A stretch of DNA of 64,000 nt, taken from NCBI RefSeq assembly GCF_900143255.1, contig NZ_FRDI01000002.1, positions 234,851-298,850 on the forward strand, in the 5' to 3' direction. The notes under the pieces are model-generated. The model was given only the letters and a program-made list of their open reading frames with translations, had not been told where the DNA came from and made no database searches. The position numbers and the translations under genes are program-made. This document shows, in pieces, positions 15,485 to 24,219 of this stretch. Within the stretch, counting starts at the first letter, position 1, and every line of letters begins with the position of its first letter. The DNA is from Desulfovibrio litoralis DSM 11393. GTDB lineage: Bacteria > Desulfobacterota > Desulfovibrionia > Desulfovibrionales > Desulfovibrionaceae.

Positions 15485-18400
15485 ATGAATTCAGCCAAAA
15501 AACGCCCTATAGATGAAACAGAACAGTGGCTTTTGTTATTAAACCCGATGTTGCAACAAAGTCAGTCTGTTTTGGTTAAGCTTAATATTATTGAAACAAA
15601 AGCCGTGTTAATTCCGAGTTTTGGAGATTTCTCCGTTCTTTGTCGTGATAATAAAGAAGCAGCTTTTGATTTTTATGAATATATAGCCTCGACGTGTCAT
15701 CAAGACGATCAGGAAAAAGTAAGGAAGAGTTTAGAAGAGCTTGTTTCAAATAGCAGTAATCTCAGCTTTTTTTGTGTGTTTAGAGCGTTTGATAAAAATT
15801 TGCAAAAATGGCGTGAGCTTTCTTTTTCCGGTTCTGTCTCTCGTAGTAAAAAAGAAACAGTTGTTGTTGGAATAATTAAAGATACAACACCTTGTTCTTC
15901 TGAACTTAAGTGTTTAAACAACAAACCTAAGAGCGAAGTATCAGAGATAACTGGGGCGCTAGGGGTATCAGAGGTATCAGGTTCTGGTGGCGTTGATGAG
16001 ATCTGCAAAGAACAGGAAGTAATTTTTAATAATTCGGTCAATAAATTAAACAAACATATTCAGCAAATAAATTCTCTTGCACCACTTGTTTATAATTCCT
16101 CAGGTTTATCGTCTCTTACAACCTTTTTTAGAGAAGAAAAAAAAGAGGAAAAGGGTTTAAGAAAGCTTGTAGCTTTAATCGATCAAGCCTTACTTTTAAC
16201 TACCAAAAAAATGCTTTGGTATAAATCGGTTTTAGACGGCATTCCCTTTCCCGTTTCTATCGTTGATTTAGGGCATAAGTGTTTATATTTAAACCCTAAA
16301 GCCGTTGAAGACTTGCCGAATAAAAAATCAGAAGAGGCTATAGGGCTTTCTAATGAACGTTTTGGAAGCAGTCTTTATGGATATGAAAAAGAAAATATCC
16401 GTGAACTTGGAGCAGGACAAAAAAGTTTTACCTTATATCACCCATTATTAAAAAAATTCTTAAAAGGGCAAGTTGCCTTAATCCATGACCCTAATGGGTT
16501 TCAAGCCGGTTATGTGGAAACGGTTCAAGATATAACCGATGTAAACGAAGCGGCGGAAAGAGGGCGTATTATGCTTGATACCGCCCCTGTTTGTGCAAAC
16601 TTTTGGGATAAAGATTTTAATAATATTGATTGTAACCAAGAAGCGGTTAAACTGTTTGGACTTAAAAACAAACACGAATATTTACAAAGATTTTTTGAGC
16701 TTTCTCCCGAATTTCAGCCTGATGGAATTTCATCTCAAGAAAAAGCCGTTAAATATATTACAGCAGCTTTTTCAGAAGGTTATCAACGCTTTGAATGGAT
16801 GCACCAAAAACTTAACGGAGAGCAAATTCCATCAGAGATTATTCTTGTGCGCGTTAATTGGCGAGATGCTTTTATTGTTGTTGGTTACACCAGAGATTTG
16901 AGAGAGCTTAAAGCGGCTCAGGCAGAACTCGATAAAGAACGCATGCTTTTAAAACAGGTTTTGGACAGTAGCCCGGTTTGTCTTGCTATTTTGGTAAATA
17001 ATAATGTGCGTTTTGTTACGCCTTTTACGATGCAATTTTTGGGAATGCAAATAGGCGATTTGTTTGAAGATTATTGTCTGAGTTCTGAAGAAGGCGTTGA
17101 GCTTATGCATAATATTACCGAGGGTAATATGCAACGCTGGTCGCCGATCAGTATAAAGTCTAAAAATTGTACTGTAAAAAAAATGTTGGCCAACGTATTT
17201 TATGCCAACTATTACGAAGAACGTGCCGTTATGGTTTGGCTTATTGACGTTACTGAAATTCGTAAAAAAGAAGAACAACTACGCCTTGCTCGTGATGCTG
17301 CCGAAGAAAGCACAAGAGCCAAAAGCGATTTTTTGGCAAATATGAGCCACGAAATTCGTACTCCGATGAATGCTATTTTAGGTATGGCACAACTCACTCT
17401 GTTGACTGAACTTAACGAAAAACAACGTATTTATGTTGAACGTTTGAGAGATGCGGCAAAATCTCTTTTGCGTATCCTTAACGATATTTTAGACTTTTCT
17501 AAAATTGAAGCCGGCAAACTTGAAATGGAAAGTATAGATTTTTCTCTTGGCGATGTGCTTAATGGCATCTCTGCGATAGTGCTTGATAAGGCAAGAGAAA
17601 AAGGGCTTGAATTTAACTTGTTAGCTGAAAAAGATATTCCGCCTATTTTATTTGGAGATCCACTTCGCTTACATCAAATTTTATTAAATTTAGTCAGTAA
17701 TGCCCTAAAATTTACTGAAGAGGGTTCTGTTTCTTTAAGTGTCGCCTTAAAAAATCATATTGACAATAAAATAGAACTATTCTTTTCGGTACGTGATACC
17801 GGTATTGGAATGAGCCAAGAACAAATATCTCGTTTGTTTTCAGCGTTTACACAGGCAGACACTTCTACTACTCGCAAGTATGGTGGAACAGGGCTTGGGC
17901 TTATTATCAGCAAGAAACTTGTGGAAATGATGGGTGGAGTGATTCATTGTGAGAGCGTTGAAGGTAAGGGAAGCGCCTTTTTCTTTTCCGCTACTTTCGA
18001 TGTTCCTATGGAAAAAGATGCGATAAAGCTTAGTGGAGTCAATGTTCTGCTGTTTTGCGACAATTTGGCGAAACAAGATGAATTAAGTGATATTCTTCAA
18101 ACTTTGGGGTGTGTTGTTTCACGTGTTTCAAATTTTGAAGAACTTACAAATTTGCTTCAAATAAACAAGAATATTTCCTGTGATTTAATCGTAATCAATA
18201 GCGATGGTTCCTTAAAAGAAGTAGTAAAAACTCTTGAATTTTTACAAGAAAGATTTGTCGGGAATGTTCCTAAAATGTTAATGATGGCTACAGAATCAGA
18301 ACAAGCTAAGCTCGAGTTGCTTCCATACTTGGGCATCACCGGTTTTATTGATAAAAATTTAGACGGTTCTTTGCTTTCTCATAGCATTTTATCTGTTTTT

Positions 18401-18838
18401 TCATTAGAGTCTAACAACCAGATAAATAACACGAATAACCTTTCTCAATCTCCTGATTTTACTAGTTTAAAAGGCGTTCGTGTGTTGCTGGCTGAAGATA
18501 ATGAAATGAACCAGATGATTGCCCAAGAACTTTTAGAAGAACAGGGGGTAATTGTTGATATAGCAAATAATGGACTTGAAGCTATTGATTTAGTTGAACA
18601 AAACGACTATGATGTAGTATTGATGGATATTCAAATGCCTGAGCTTGATGGTCTTTCTGCTACGGCAAAAATTCGTAAAAACCCTCGTTTTGAATTTTTA
18701 CCCATAATAGCTATGACTGCACACGCAATGGTCGGCGACAAAGAAAAAAGCCTTGAATCTGGCATGAATGACCATATTACCAAGCCTATCGATGCTAATG
18801 AACTTTATCTGACAATAATGCGTTGGATAAAAAAATAA
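15485..18838 (+). CDS. Hybrid sensor histidine kinase with PAS domains and receivers
   Basis: This is a cytoplasmic-looking 1117-residue signalling protein with no clear membrane helix. An unassigned N-terminal region (1-225) precedes three PAS-like modules (about 230-345, 355-475, 483-600). The dimerisation/phosphotransfer domain follows, with His622 in the core [14 protein letters not shown]. The ATPase domain has [15 protein letters not shown] and GTGLGL boxes. A degenerate receiver (about 845-960) has Asn in place of the phospho-acceptor (LIVINSDG). The last domain is an intact receiver with Asp1048 in [11 protein letters not shown] and a conserved Lys in ITKPID. AAGGA precedes the ATG. 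Output is probably by phosphorelay to another protein, since no output domain is present. An HD-GYP gene follows downstream. Confidence 0.92.
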   Translation: MNSAKKRPIDETEQWLLLLNPMLQQSQSVLVKLNIIETKAVLIPSFGDFSVLCRDNKEAAFDFYEYIASTCHQDDQEKVRKSLEELVSNSSNLSFFCVFRAFDKNLQKWRELSFSGSVSRSKKETVVVGIIKDTTPCSSELKCLNNKPKSEVSEITGALGVSEVSGSGGVDEICKEQEVIFNNSVNKLNKHIQQINSLAPLVYNSSGLSSLTTFFREEKKEEKGLRKLVALIDQALLLTTKKMLWYKSVLDGIPFPVSIVDLGHKCLYLNPKAVEDLPNKKSEEAIGLSNERFGSSLYGYEKENIRELGAGQKSFTLYHPLLKKFLKGQVALIHDPNGFQAGYVETVQDITDVNEAAERGRIMLDTAPVCANFWDKDFNNIDCNQEAVKLFGLKNKHEYLQRFFELSPEFQPDGISSQEKAVKYITAAFSEGYQRFEWMHQKLNGEQIPSEIILVRVNWRDAFIVVGYTRDLRELKAAQAELDKERMLLKQVLDSSPVCLAILVNNNVRFVTPFTMQFLGMQIGDLFEDYCLSSEEGVELMHNITEGNMQRWSPISIKSKNCTVKKMLANVFYANYYEERAVMVWLIDVTEIRKKEEQLRLARDAAEESTRAKSDFLANMSHEIRTPMNAILGMAQLTLLTELNEKQRIYVERLRDAAKSLLRILNDILDFSKIEAGKLEMESIDFSLGDVLNGISAIVLDKAREKGLEFNLLAEKDIPPILFGDPLRLHQILLNLVSNALKFTEEGSVSLSVALKNHIDNKIELFFSVRDTGIGMSQEQISRLFSAFTQADTSTTRKYGGTGLGLIISKKLVEMMGGVIHCESVEGKGSAFFFSATFDVPMEKDAIKLSGVNVLLFCDNLAKQDELSDILQTLGCVVSRVSNFEELTNLLQINKNISCDLIVINSDGSLKEVVKTLEFLQERFVGNVPKMLMMATESEQAKLELLPYLGITGFIDKNLDGSLLSHSILSVFSLESNNQINNTNNLSQSPDFTSLKGVRVLLAEDNEMNQMIAQELLEEQGVIVDIANNGLEAIDLVEQNDYDVVLMDIQMPELDGLSATAKIRKNPRFEFLPIIAMTAHAMVGDKEKSLESGMNDHITKPIDANELYLTIMRWIKK

Positions 18839-19003
18839 AATTTTCAATAAGTGCATTTAATTGCTTGCATAAATATATTACTAGGTATATTTAATTATAC
18901 TACTCGTTATGGTTTGTTTGTTTATAAAGAAATTTATATAAATAAAATATTTATGATTTTTATAGTGTAATATATATTATGATGTTTTGTTTGAGGTATA
19001 AGT

Positions 19004-20254
19004 GTGAGTACTTTGATGAAAAAAGTTAATATTACAGACCTAAAACCCGGAATGTATGTAGTCAATCCGGGAGATAGTTGGCTGATGAATCCTTTTTTGT
19101 ATACACATGAAGGAAAAATAGAAAAAGAAACCTCAATTATCGAAAATATTCTTGATTCAGGTTTCTTAGAAGTATTTATTGACTTAAAACGCTCTGATCC
19201 TGATTCTTTGCCGCCTGATTGGCGAGTTTCCGACGATACATCTACAGAAGATATTTTAAACAGACAATCAGAAGAAGAAAAGTGGAATACTCCTTTGCCT
19301 ACTGTTCCTATTGGCGAAGAGATGGCGGAAGCTAACAAAATTTGTAGTGAAACCTTAGATTTTGTTCGCGGAATGATTGATGGAAATCATGTTGAGGGTG
19401 AACACGTTGAAATAGCTCAACCTTTTGTAGAGCGAATGCTCAATAGCTTACAACGCAATAGTAACGCTTTATTGGGTCTTTGTAAGCTTCGCATGTCAGA
19501 CAACTATACTTATACCCACTGTGTCAACGTAGCGGTTTTTACCTTGTCGTTTGCTCGTGGTCTTGGTGTTCCCGAAGATAAACTTCAACTTTACGGTTTA
19601 GCCGGACTTTTCCATGATATTGGAAAAACAATGGTGCCTCAAGAAATTCTTAACGCCCCGCGTAAATTAACAAACCTAGAATTTGAGGTTATGAAAACCC
19701 ATAGTTCTCGTGGCTATGAACAATTAAGTAAAATTCCCGGTATATTTCAAGAAATACTCGATGGAACTTATCAACATCATGAAAAATATAATGGTTTGGG
19801 TTATCCGTTAAACTTAAAGTCTGATGAAATTTCTATGGCAGGAAAATTAATGGCGGTTGTCGATATTTATGATGCCTTAACTAGCCAAAGGGTTTATAAA
19901 CCGGCTATGCCTGCTGTTAAAGTGCTTGGAATTATGTACGGTATGAGAGAACAAGATTTTCACCCGGGTGTTGTAGAAAGTTTTATTAGAATGCTTGGCG
20001 TTTATCCCGTTGGAACTGTTGTTAAACTGACCGACGGAAGTATGGCGGTTGTTAGTGGAATTAACAACAATAGCGGAACAAAACCACAAGTAGTGCTTAT
20101 AAAAGACCCAAAAGGAAAGTTTGTTCCTCGTCCTGTGGTAATAGAGCTTGAAAAAGAAGCTAATCTTGCTATTGATACTTGCCTTCTTCCAAATCAGTAT
20201 AATTTTAAAGTAGACGAAATTTTAAAGAACGTACAAGAAATACCTCCTGTATAA
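19004..20254 (+). CDS. HD-GYP domain cyclic-di-GMP phosphodiesterase
   Basis: This 416-residue protein starts at GTG with TGAGG upstream. The N-terminal domain (about 5-125) begins VNITDLKPGMYV, the DUF3391 pattern often fused to HD-GYP. The catalytic domain has the metal-binding HDIGK (in GLFHDIGKTMVP) and the HHEKYNGLGYP motif that defines HD-GYP. These enzymes degrade cyclic-di-GMP and so favour motility. It follows the large hybrid kinase by 165 bp. A possible functional link with that kinase is inference from position. A hairpin terminator follows. Confidence 0.92.
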   Translation: MSTLMKKVNITDLKPGMYVVNPGDSWLMNPFLYTHEGKIEKETSIIENILDSGFLEVFIDLKRSDPDSLPPDWRVSDDTSTEDILNRQSEEEKWNTPLPTVPIGEEMAEANKICSETLDFVRGMIDGNHVEGEHVEIAQPFVERMLNSLQRNSNALLGLCKLRMSDNYTYTHCVNVAVFTLSFARGLGVPEDKLQLYGLAGLFHDIGKTMVPQEILNAPRKLTNLEFEVMKTHSSRGYEQLSKIPGIFQEILDGTYQHHEKYNGLGYPLNLKSDEISMAGKLMAVVDIYDALTSQRVYKPAMPAVKVLGIMYGMREQDFHPGVVESFIRMLGVYPVGTVVKLTDGSMAVVSGINNNSGTKPQVVLIKDPKGKFVPRPVVIELEKEANLAIDTCLLPNQYNFKVDEILKNVQEIPPV

Positions 20255-20291
20255 TTTCAATTTTAAACTTTTTTTATAAAACAATATGTAT

Positions 20292-20324
20292 AAAGCCAAT
20301 GTATTTTTGCATTGGTTTTATTTT
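20292..20324 (+). terminator. Terminator after HD-GYP gene
   Basis: AAAGCCAATG (20292-20301) pairs with CATTGGTTTT (20310-20319) across an 8-base loop, followed by a T-rich stretch. It lies just upstream of rlmN and overlaps a TTG codon in the rlmN frame, which argues against translation starting there. Confidence 0.65.
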
Positions 20325-20332
20325 GGATATTT

Positions 20333-21388
20333 ATGACAAATTTATTAAATTTATCACAACAAGAATTAACAGAATATATGCAATCCCTTGGGGAGCCGCC
20401 GTTTAGAGCTAAACAAGTTTGGGAATGGCTTTGGCAAAAAGGGGTAAACGACTTTGATGCTATGACCAATGTGTCTAAAGAAACACGAAAACGCTTGTCA
20501 GAATCCGCTTCTATTATTTTGCCTACCCTTGAATTACTTAAAGAGAGTTCTGATGGTACAAAAAAGCTTTTATTACAATTGGAAGACGGAGCTTTAATTG
20601 AAACTGTTTTGATTCCAAGCTCTTCTCAAAAAGGCGAAGAGCGTATGACGCAATGTATTTCCGTTCAGGTGGGTTGTGCGATGGGCTGTACTTTTTGCAG
20701 CACTGGCCAGATGGGTTTTAAGCGTAATTTAACCATGAGTGAAATTTTGGGGCAGTTATTGTTTGCTCGCAAGCTTTTGGGCGATAATCAACCTTCGCGT
20801 CCGATAATTCGCAACCTTGTGTTTATGGGAATGGGCGAACCGCTTTTAAACTTTAAAGAACTGATGCGTTCTTTACATACTTTAAATAATCAAGCAGGTT
20901 TGGCGTTTTCACCAAGGCGTATTACAGTTTCTACTTGTGGAATTGAAAAAGGCTTGTTGGAACTTGGGGAAAGTGGTCTTGCTTTTTTAGCAATTTCTTT
21001 ACATGCTTCAAATCAAGCTTTAAGAGCGAAAATAATGCCAAAGGCAGCTCGCTGGTCTTTAGACGATTTAATGAACGCCTTGGAACGTTATCCTTTAAAA
21101 GCTAGAGAACGCTTAACTTTTGAATATTTACTCTTGGGAAATGTAAACGACAGTTTAGATGACGCAAAGGCACTTGCAAGGTTAATGGCAAGAGTTAAAG
21201 GAAAGTTGAATCTTATTGTCTATAATCCCGTAGAAGGGTTGCCATATAAAGCACCAAGCTCGGAAAGAGTTTTGGCGTTTGAACAATATTTGTGGTCAAA
21301 GGGGTTAACGGCGATTATTCGTAAAAGTAAAGGGCAAGATATTAAAGCCGCCTGTGGACAGTTAAGAGCAGAACATTCAGCTGAATAA
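20333..21388 (+). CDS. rlmN: 23S rRNA (adenine-C2)-methyltransferase RlmN
   Basis: RlmN is a radical-SAM enzyme that methylates A2503 of 23S rRNA and A37 of some tRNAs. From the chosen ATG the protein is 351 residues. The radical-SAM cysteines are Cys115, Cys119 and Cys122 in GCAMGCTFCSTGQMG. The C-terminal cysteine used in the methyl-transfer mechanism is Cys341 in AACGQL. The motif FMGMGEPLLN is also present. A TTG seven codons upstream is in frame but sits inside the preceding terminator hairpin, so ATG 20333 is preferred even though its ribosome site is weak. Confidence 0.94.
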   Translation: MTNLLNLSQQELTEYMQSLGEPPFRAKQVWEWLWQKGVNDFDAMTNVSKETRKRLSESASIILPTLELLKESSDGTKKLLLQLEDGALIETVLIPSSSQKGEERMTQCISVQVGCAMGCTFCSTGQMGFKRNLTMSEILGQLLFARKLLGDNQPSRPIIRNLVFMGMGEPLLNFKELMRSLHTLNNQAGLAFSPRRITVSTCGIEKGLLELGESGLAFLAISLHASNQALRAKIMPKAARWSLDDLMNALERYPLKARERLTFEYLLLGNVNDSLDDAKALARLMARVKGKLNLIVYNPVEGLPYKAPSSERVLAFEQYLWSKGLTAIIRKSKGQDIKAACGQLRAEHSAE

Positions 21389-21691
21389 ATCATATTAAAT
21401 AACAAAATTTTTTTTAGTAATAACGAAAAAGTTAACTGAAAATATGTTTTGTTTTTTATGGCGACAATTCAATAAATATAGATAATTACGTTTGTTTTTG
21501 CAAGATATCACTCAAATCATTTTGCAGAAAGAATTATTTTTCTTTATTCGAGACTATTGTGTAATAGTGTCAATAAGATATTCTTTAGAAAAAAAAATGT
21601 TAAAAATTATTTATTTTTGATGAAAAAACTTGACAAAGAAAGTTGAATTATATTAGTAAAAGAAGAAATAAATTTTACTTGAGGCATTACA
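21389..21691 (+). other. Upstream region of the aromatic leader
   Basis: About 300 bases of AT-rich DNA after rlmN contain no credible gene. The last 60 bases hold the candidate promoter and ribosome site of the leader peptide gene. Confidence 0.5.
21630..21656 (+). promoter_or_regulatory. Candidate promoter of aromatic leader/ADTH synthase
   Basis: A perfect TTGACA lies at 21630-21635. The -10 region is either TATTAG (21651-21656, 15-base spacer) or TTAGTA (21653-21658, 17-base spacer). The transcript would start about 25-30 bases before the leader peptide ATG. Confidence 0.55.
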
Positions 21692-21793
21692 ATGCAAAAC
21701 CCAGTTATCATCAACAGCTCTTTCGTACCTTTCTTTTGGTACTTTTATAGCTTCGGTGATAACCGTGGCTCTTTTGAGTTGTGTGAAAAGTAA
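21692..21793 (+). CDS. Aromatic-rich attenuator leader peptide, 33 residues
   Basis: This short gene has TTGAGG ten bases before ATG and encodes MQNPVIINSSFVPFFWYFYS (residues 1-20), then FGDNRGSFELCEK and TAA. Residues 11-21 contain five Phe, one Trp and two Tyr, with codons 14-19 all aromatic. The peptide overlaps a small hairpin and is followed 28 bases later by an intrinsic terminator. Then comes the gene for the first committed enzyme of an aromatic amino acid pathway. This is the arrangement of ribosome-mediated attenuators such as pheL and trpL: starvation for charged aromatic tRNA stalls the ribosome and prevents termination. The assignment is from sequence pattern. Confidence 0.88.
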   Translation: MQNPVIINSSFVPFFWYFYSFGDNRGSFELCEK

Positions 21794-21850
21794 AGTTTAA
21801 ATTACTGAATAACCTTAAAAGACTACGGAAAACCACCGTAGTCTTTTTTT
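21749..21850 (+). promoter_or_regulatory. Transcription attenuator (competing hairpins)
   Basis: Segment 1 (AGCTTCGGT, 21749-21757) pairs with segment 2 (ACCGTGGCT, 21762-21770). Segment 2 extended (CCGTGG, bulged C, TCTTTT; 21763-21775) can instead pair with AAAAGACTACGG (21817-21828) over 12 base pairs including one G-U. The latter is the 5' arm of the terminator. Leader codons 16-19 (Trp, Tyr, Phe, Tyr; 21737-21748) lie immediately before segment 1, so a ribosome stalled there would cover segment 1 and free segment 2 to block the terminator. Confidence 0.82.
21817..21850 (+). terminator. Attenuator terminator
   Basis: GACTACGG (21821-21828) pairs with CCGTAGTC (21836-21843), extended by AAAA/TTTT, with a 7-base loop, and seven T residues follow. 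It is a strong intrinsic terminator placed between the leader peptide and the enzyme gene. Confidence 0.92.
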
Positions 21851-21907
21851 GTTTTTGGCGTTTGTAAAATTGGTTTGAAAACTAAAAACACTTTTAAGGA
21901 GCAAAAA

Positions 21908-22708
21908 ATGAGAATAGGGAAAAAAGTAAGAATGGCACGCATTTTTAACCGTCAAACAAAACGTACGGTTATCGTTCCGATGGATCACGGCGTAAGTATA
22001 GGACCTTGTGAAGGTCTGATTAATACTCGCGAAACAGTAGATAAGGTAGCCGAAGGACACGGTGATGCCGTTTTACTACATAAAGGTCTGGTGGAAGCCG
22101 GTTCCAGAGAGGGCGGACGCGACGTTGGTTTAATTGTTCACCTTTCCGCTTCTACTTCTTTGTCTCCTTTCCCAAACTCCAAAACCCTTGTTGCTACCGT
22201 TGAAGATGCAATTAAACTTGGAGCTGATGGTGTTTCTGTTCATATCAACGTAGGGGATACAAACGAAAGTGCCATGTTGGCTGACCTCGGGCGTACGGCT
22301 TCTACCGCAGAACATTGGGGAATGCCTCTTTTAGCGATGATTTACGGACGTGGACCTATGATCAGTAACGAATATGACGGAGCACTTGTTGCTCACCTTG
22401 CAAGAGTAGGGGCAGAACTTGGAGCTGACGTTGTAAAAGTTCCTTATACCGGTGATATAGAGTCTTTTGTCAAAGTAGTTGAGGGTTGTTGCGTTCCTGT
22501 TGTAATTGCCGGTGGTCCGAAATTAAATTCAACAAAAGATTTTTTAGTCGTAGTACATGATGCAATCAAAGCAGGAGCGGCCGGGTTATCGGTTGGACGT
22601 AATGTATTCCAACACCCTAACGTTACTCAACTTGTTCAAACGTTGCGTGGTTTGGTGCATGATGATTGGAGCATTGAAGAAGCTTTGGATTTTATGAAAA
22701 TAAAATAA
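21908..22708 (+). CDS. 2-amino-3,7-dideoxy-D-threo-hept-6-ulosonate (ADTH) synthase
   Basis: This is a DhnA/class I aldolase-fold protein of 266 residues. In archaea and Desulfovibrio-type bacteria this family condenses aspartate semialdehyde with a deoxy-ketohexose phosphate to start 3-dehydroquinate synthesis without DAHP. Visible features are MDHGVSIGP with Asp26, AMIYGRGP with the conserved Tyr, VVKVPYTGD with the expected Schiff-base Lys, and GGPK and SVGRNVFQ phosphate-site motifs. AAGGAG ends six bases before ATG 21908; an in-frame TTG further upstream lies before that site and is rejected. Simple fructose-bisphosphate aldolase is the alternative, but the aromatic leader favours the aromatic role. 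Dehydroquinate synthase II, its usual neighbour, is absent. Confidence 0.88.
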   Translation: MRIGKKVRMARIFNRQTKRTVIVPMDHGVSIGPCEGLINTRETVDKVAEGHGDAVLLHKGLVEAGSREGGRDVGLIVHLSASTSLSPFPNSKTLVATVEDAIKLGADGVSVHINVGDTNESAMLADLGRTASTAEHWGMPLLAMIYGRGPMISNEYDGALVAHLARVGAELGADVVKVPYTGDIESFVKVVEGCCVPVVIAGGPKLNSTKDFLVVVHDAIKAGAAGLSVGRNVFQHPNVTQLVQTLRGLVHDDWSIEEALDFMKIK

Positions 22709-22755
22709 ATAAGTATTGAAAAAAATCTTTATTGTTCAAAGCAATAAAAATATTT

Positions 22756-22796
22756 ATTTAAACCGATTATGTTAAGTTAATATAGTCGGTTTAAAT
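22756..22796. terminator. Hairpin between convergent genes
   Basis: ATTTAAACCGA (22756-22766) pairs with TCGGTTTAAAT (22786-22796), a perfect 11-bp stem with a 19-base loop between the ADTH synthase gene and the convergent lipase gene. T runs are weak, so termination is likely but not certain. Confidence 0.5.
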
Positions 22797-22849
22797 AAAA
22801 AATATAATTTTGCAATAGTCTTCAGTATGAAGTGATTTGTTCGCTTTGA

Positions 22850-23767
22850 TTATTTGTTGTTATTCTCAAAGCTATTAGAATTGTCAGGCAACTTATTTAA
22901 GTGTCCCAACATCTTATTGAATGTGCGTTTACAAAGCATCATTGCAACGTGGGTAACCTGAGGAAGAGTGTCTTTGTTCCACTCAGACGGGGGCATTAAG
23001 TTGTCAGTAGGTAAGACCAAGTTGTCGGCTAAAGAATATAACGCTATTTTGGGAATCCATTCAGATTTAGTAATACTTTCTTTCGCCACTAACTCTTTAA
23101 AAAACGGACCGCTTGGTGATAAACTGCGAGAAGTTTTTTCTATGCCAAATGCGGCGAGTTTACTACCGGAATGTGGTGTTCCAAGGGTAATAACGGCTCT
23201 GATGCGATCATGATTGGTTTTTGTCGTTCCGTTTTCTCTGTTTTCAACACGAGGGTCGGTTTCACTCATCCAACCGCGAATCATAAGCCCGCCAAGGCTC
23301 ATTCCAATCAAAATCGGTTTTTCGCCGGGGTATAAACTTTCTACTTCAGACACAGCCTTTTCAAGATATTTGGTTAAGCCCCAAAGCTCTTTCCCATGAA
23401 CGGGATAAGAATATAGGTGTACTCTGGTATATCCTGCTTTTTTAAACCAAAGTTTATAAAAAAACCAAGTGCTTGCGTTGTGAAATAAGCCGTGTACCAA
23501 AATTAGTGGCGGTTTTTTTCCGTTTTTGTCGACTAAAGGTTTGGCTAACAATCTTACAAACGGATACATTAGGTAAACAACTATCCAGCTTACAAAAGTT
23601 TCGATTACACGCCAAATTAATTTCCACCAAGCTACTTTGTTATTATTAAAAACAGAACTTGTAGAATTTTTATATTCATACCAATAAAAACACTCTGTTA
23701 GCGTTGCTAAAGAAAGTATAATGCTACATAAAATAAAAAATATATTTACTAATATATCCCAAGACAT
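22850..23767 (-). CDS. Membrane-anchored alpha/beta hydrolase (lipase-like)
   Basis: This 305-residue protein has one or two N-terminal hydrophobic segments (residues 1-25 and about 45-70) that would anchor it in the membrane. A lipase-type alpha/beta-hydrolase domain follows. PPLILVHGLFHNAS carries the oxyanion HG motif, GMSLGGLMIRGW is the nucleophile elbow (GxSxG), and VITLGTPHSGS is typical of triacylglycerol lipases. A His near the C-terminus (VTHVAMM) is the likely third catalytic residue. Substrate is unknown. It follows a small membrane-protein gene by 15 bp, so the two are probably co-transcribed. Confidence 0.8.
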   Translation of the reverse strand: MSWDILVNIFFILCSIILSLATLTECFYWYEYKNSTSSVFNNNKVAWWKLIWRVIETFVSWIVVYLMYPFVRLLAKPLVDKNGKKPPLILVHGLFHNASTWFFYKLWFKKAGYTRVHLYSYPVHGKELWGLTKYLEKAVSEVESLYPGEKPILIGMSLGGLMIRGWMSETDPRVENRENGTTKTNHDRIRAVITLGTPHSGSKLAAFGIEKTSRSLSPSGPFFKELVAKESITKSEWIPKIALYSLADNLVLPTDNLMPPSEWNKDTLPQVTHVAMMLCKRTFNKMLGHLNKLPDNSNSFENNNK

Positions 23768-23782
23768 AATATCCGCCTCTGT

Positions 23783-24028
23783 TTAATTGGTTGAAAAATA
23801 TAAGCTCAACAAATAGAAAAAGATACACAATACTAAAATATCAATAATTATGTGTTGAAAAAGTCCTTTTAATTCTTTGATAAATACTCCCCATAATGTT
23901 ATCCCCATATATTCTTGTTTGTTTTTGTATTTAAACAGATAAGTAAAATATATAAGAACAAACATTACAAAGAAAAAAGTTAAAAGCTGAGCTAAAGAGC
24001 TGTCCATAAAATCATTAAAATAACTCAT
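23783..24028 (-). CDS. Small membrane protein, unknown
   Basis: This is an 81-residue protein with two hydrophobic segments (about 14-31 and 58-76) separated by a basic loop (YKNKQEY). No family is recognised. It is directly upstream of the lipase-like gene on the same strand. A GAG-type ribosome site is present, and the two-gene arrangement suggests a role with the lipase. Confidence 0.55.
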   Translation of the reverse strand: MSYFNDFMDSSLAQLLTFFFVMFVLIYFTYLFKYKNKQEYMGITLWGVFIKELKGLFQHIIIDILVLCIFFYLLSLYFSTN

Positions 24029-24219
24029 TTTTACTCATAACAAAAAACACAGTTTTGAATATTAAAAAGAAAAATAAATACGTTTAAATATAAAACAGTA
24101 TACCAAGACTTGCAACAAAAACCTTAAGCTTCACAACTTGACTCTATTGAAATTAAATGTTTAACTTTACTTTTAAATAATCTAATGTGCTATGTATTTT
24201 ATCTTAGGAGAATACTCAT

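Noticed and set aside
15331-15516. Short plus-strand frame before the hybrid kinase
   Set aside because: Its composition is that of AT-rich spacer and it overlaps the better-supported kinase start.
20312-20332. Upstream TTG start for rlmN
   Set aside because: The TTG sits inside a terminator hairpin; ATG 20333 gives the normal family N-terminus.
21875-21907. N-terminal extension of the ADTH synthase from a TTG
   Set aside because: The AAGGAG ribosome site for ATG 21908 lies within this stretch, so translation should start after it.
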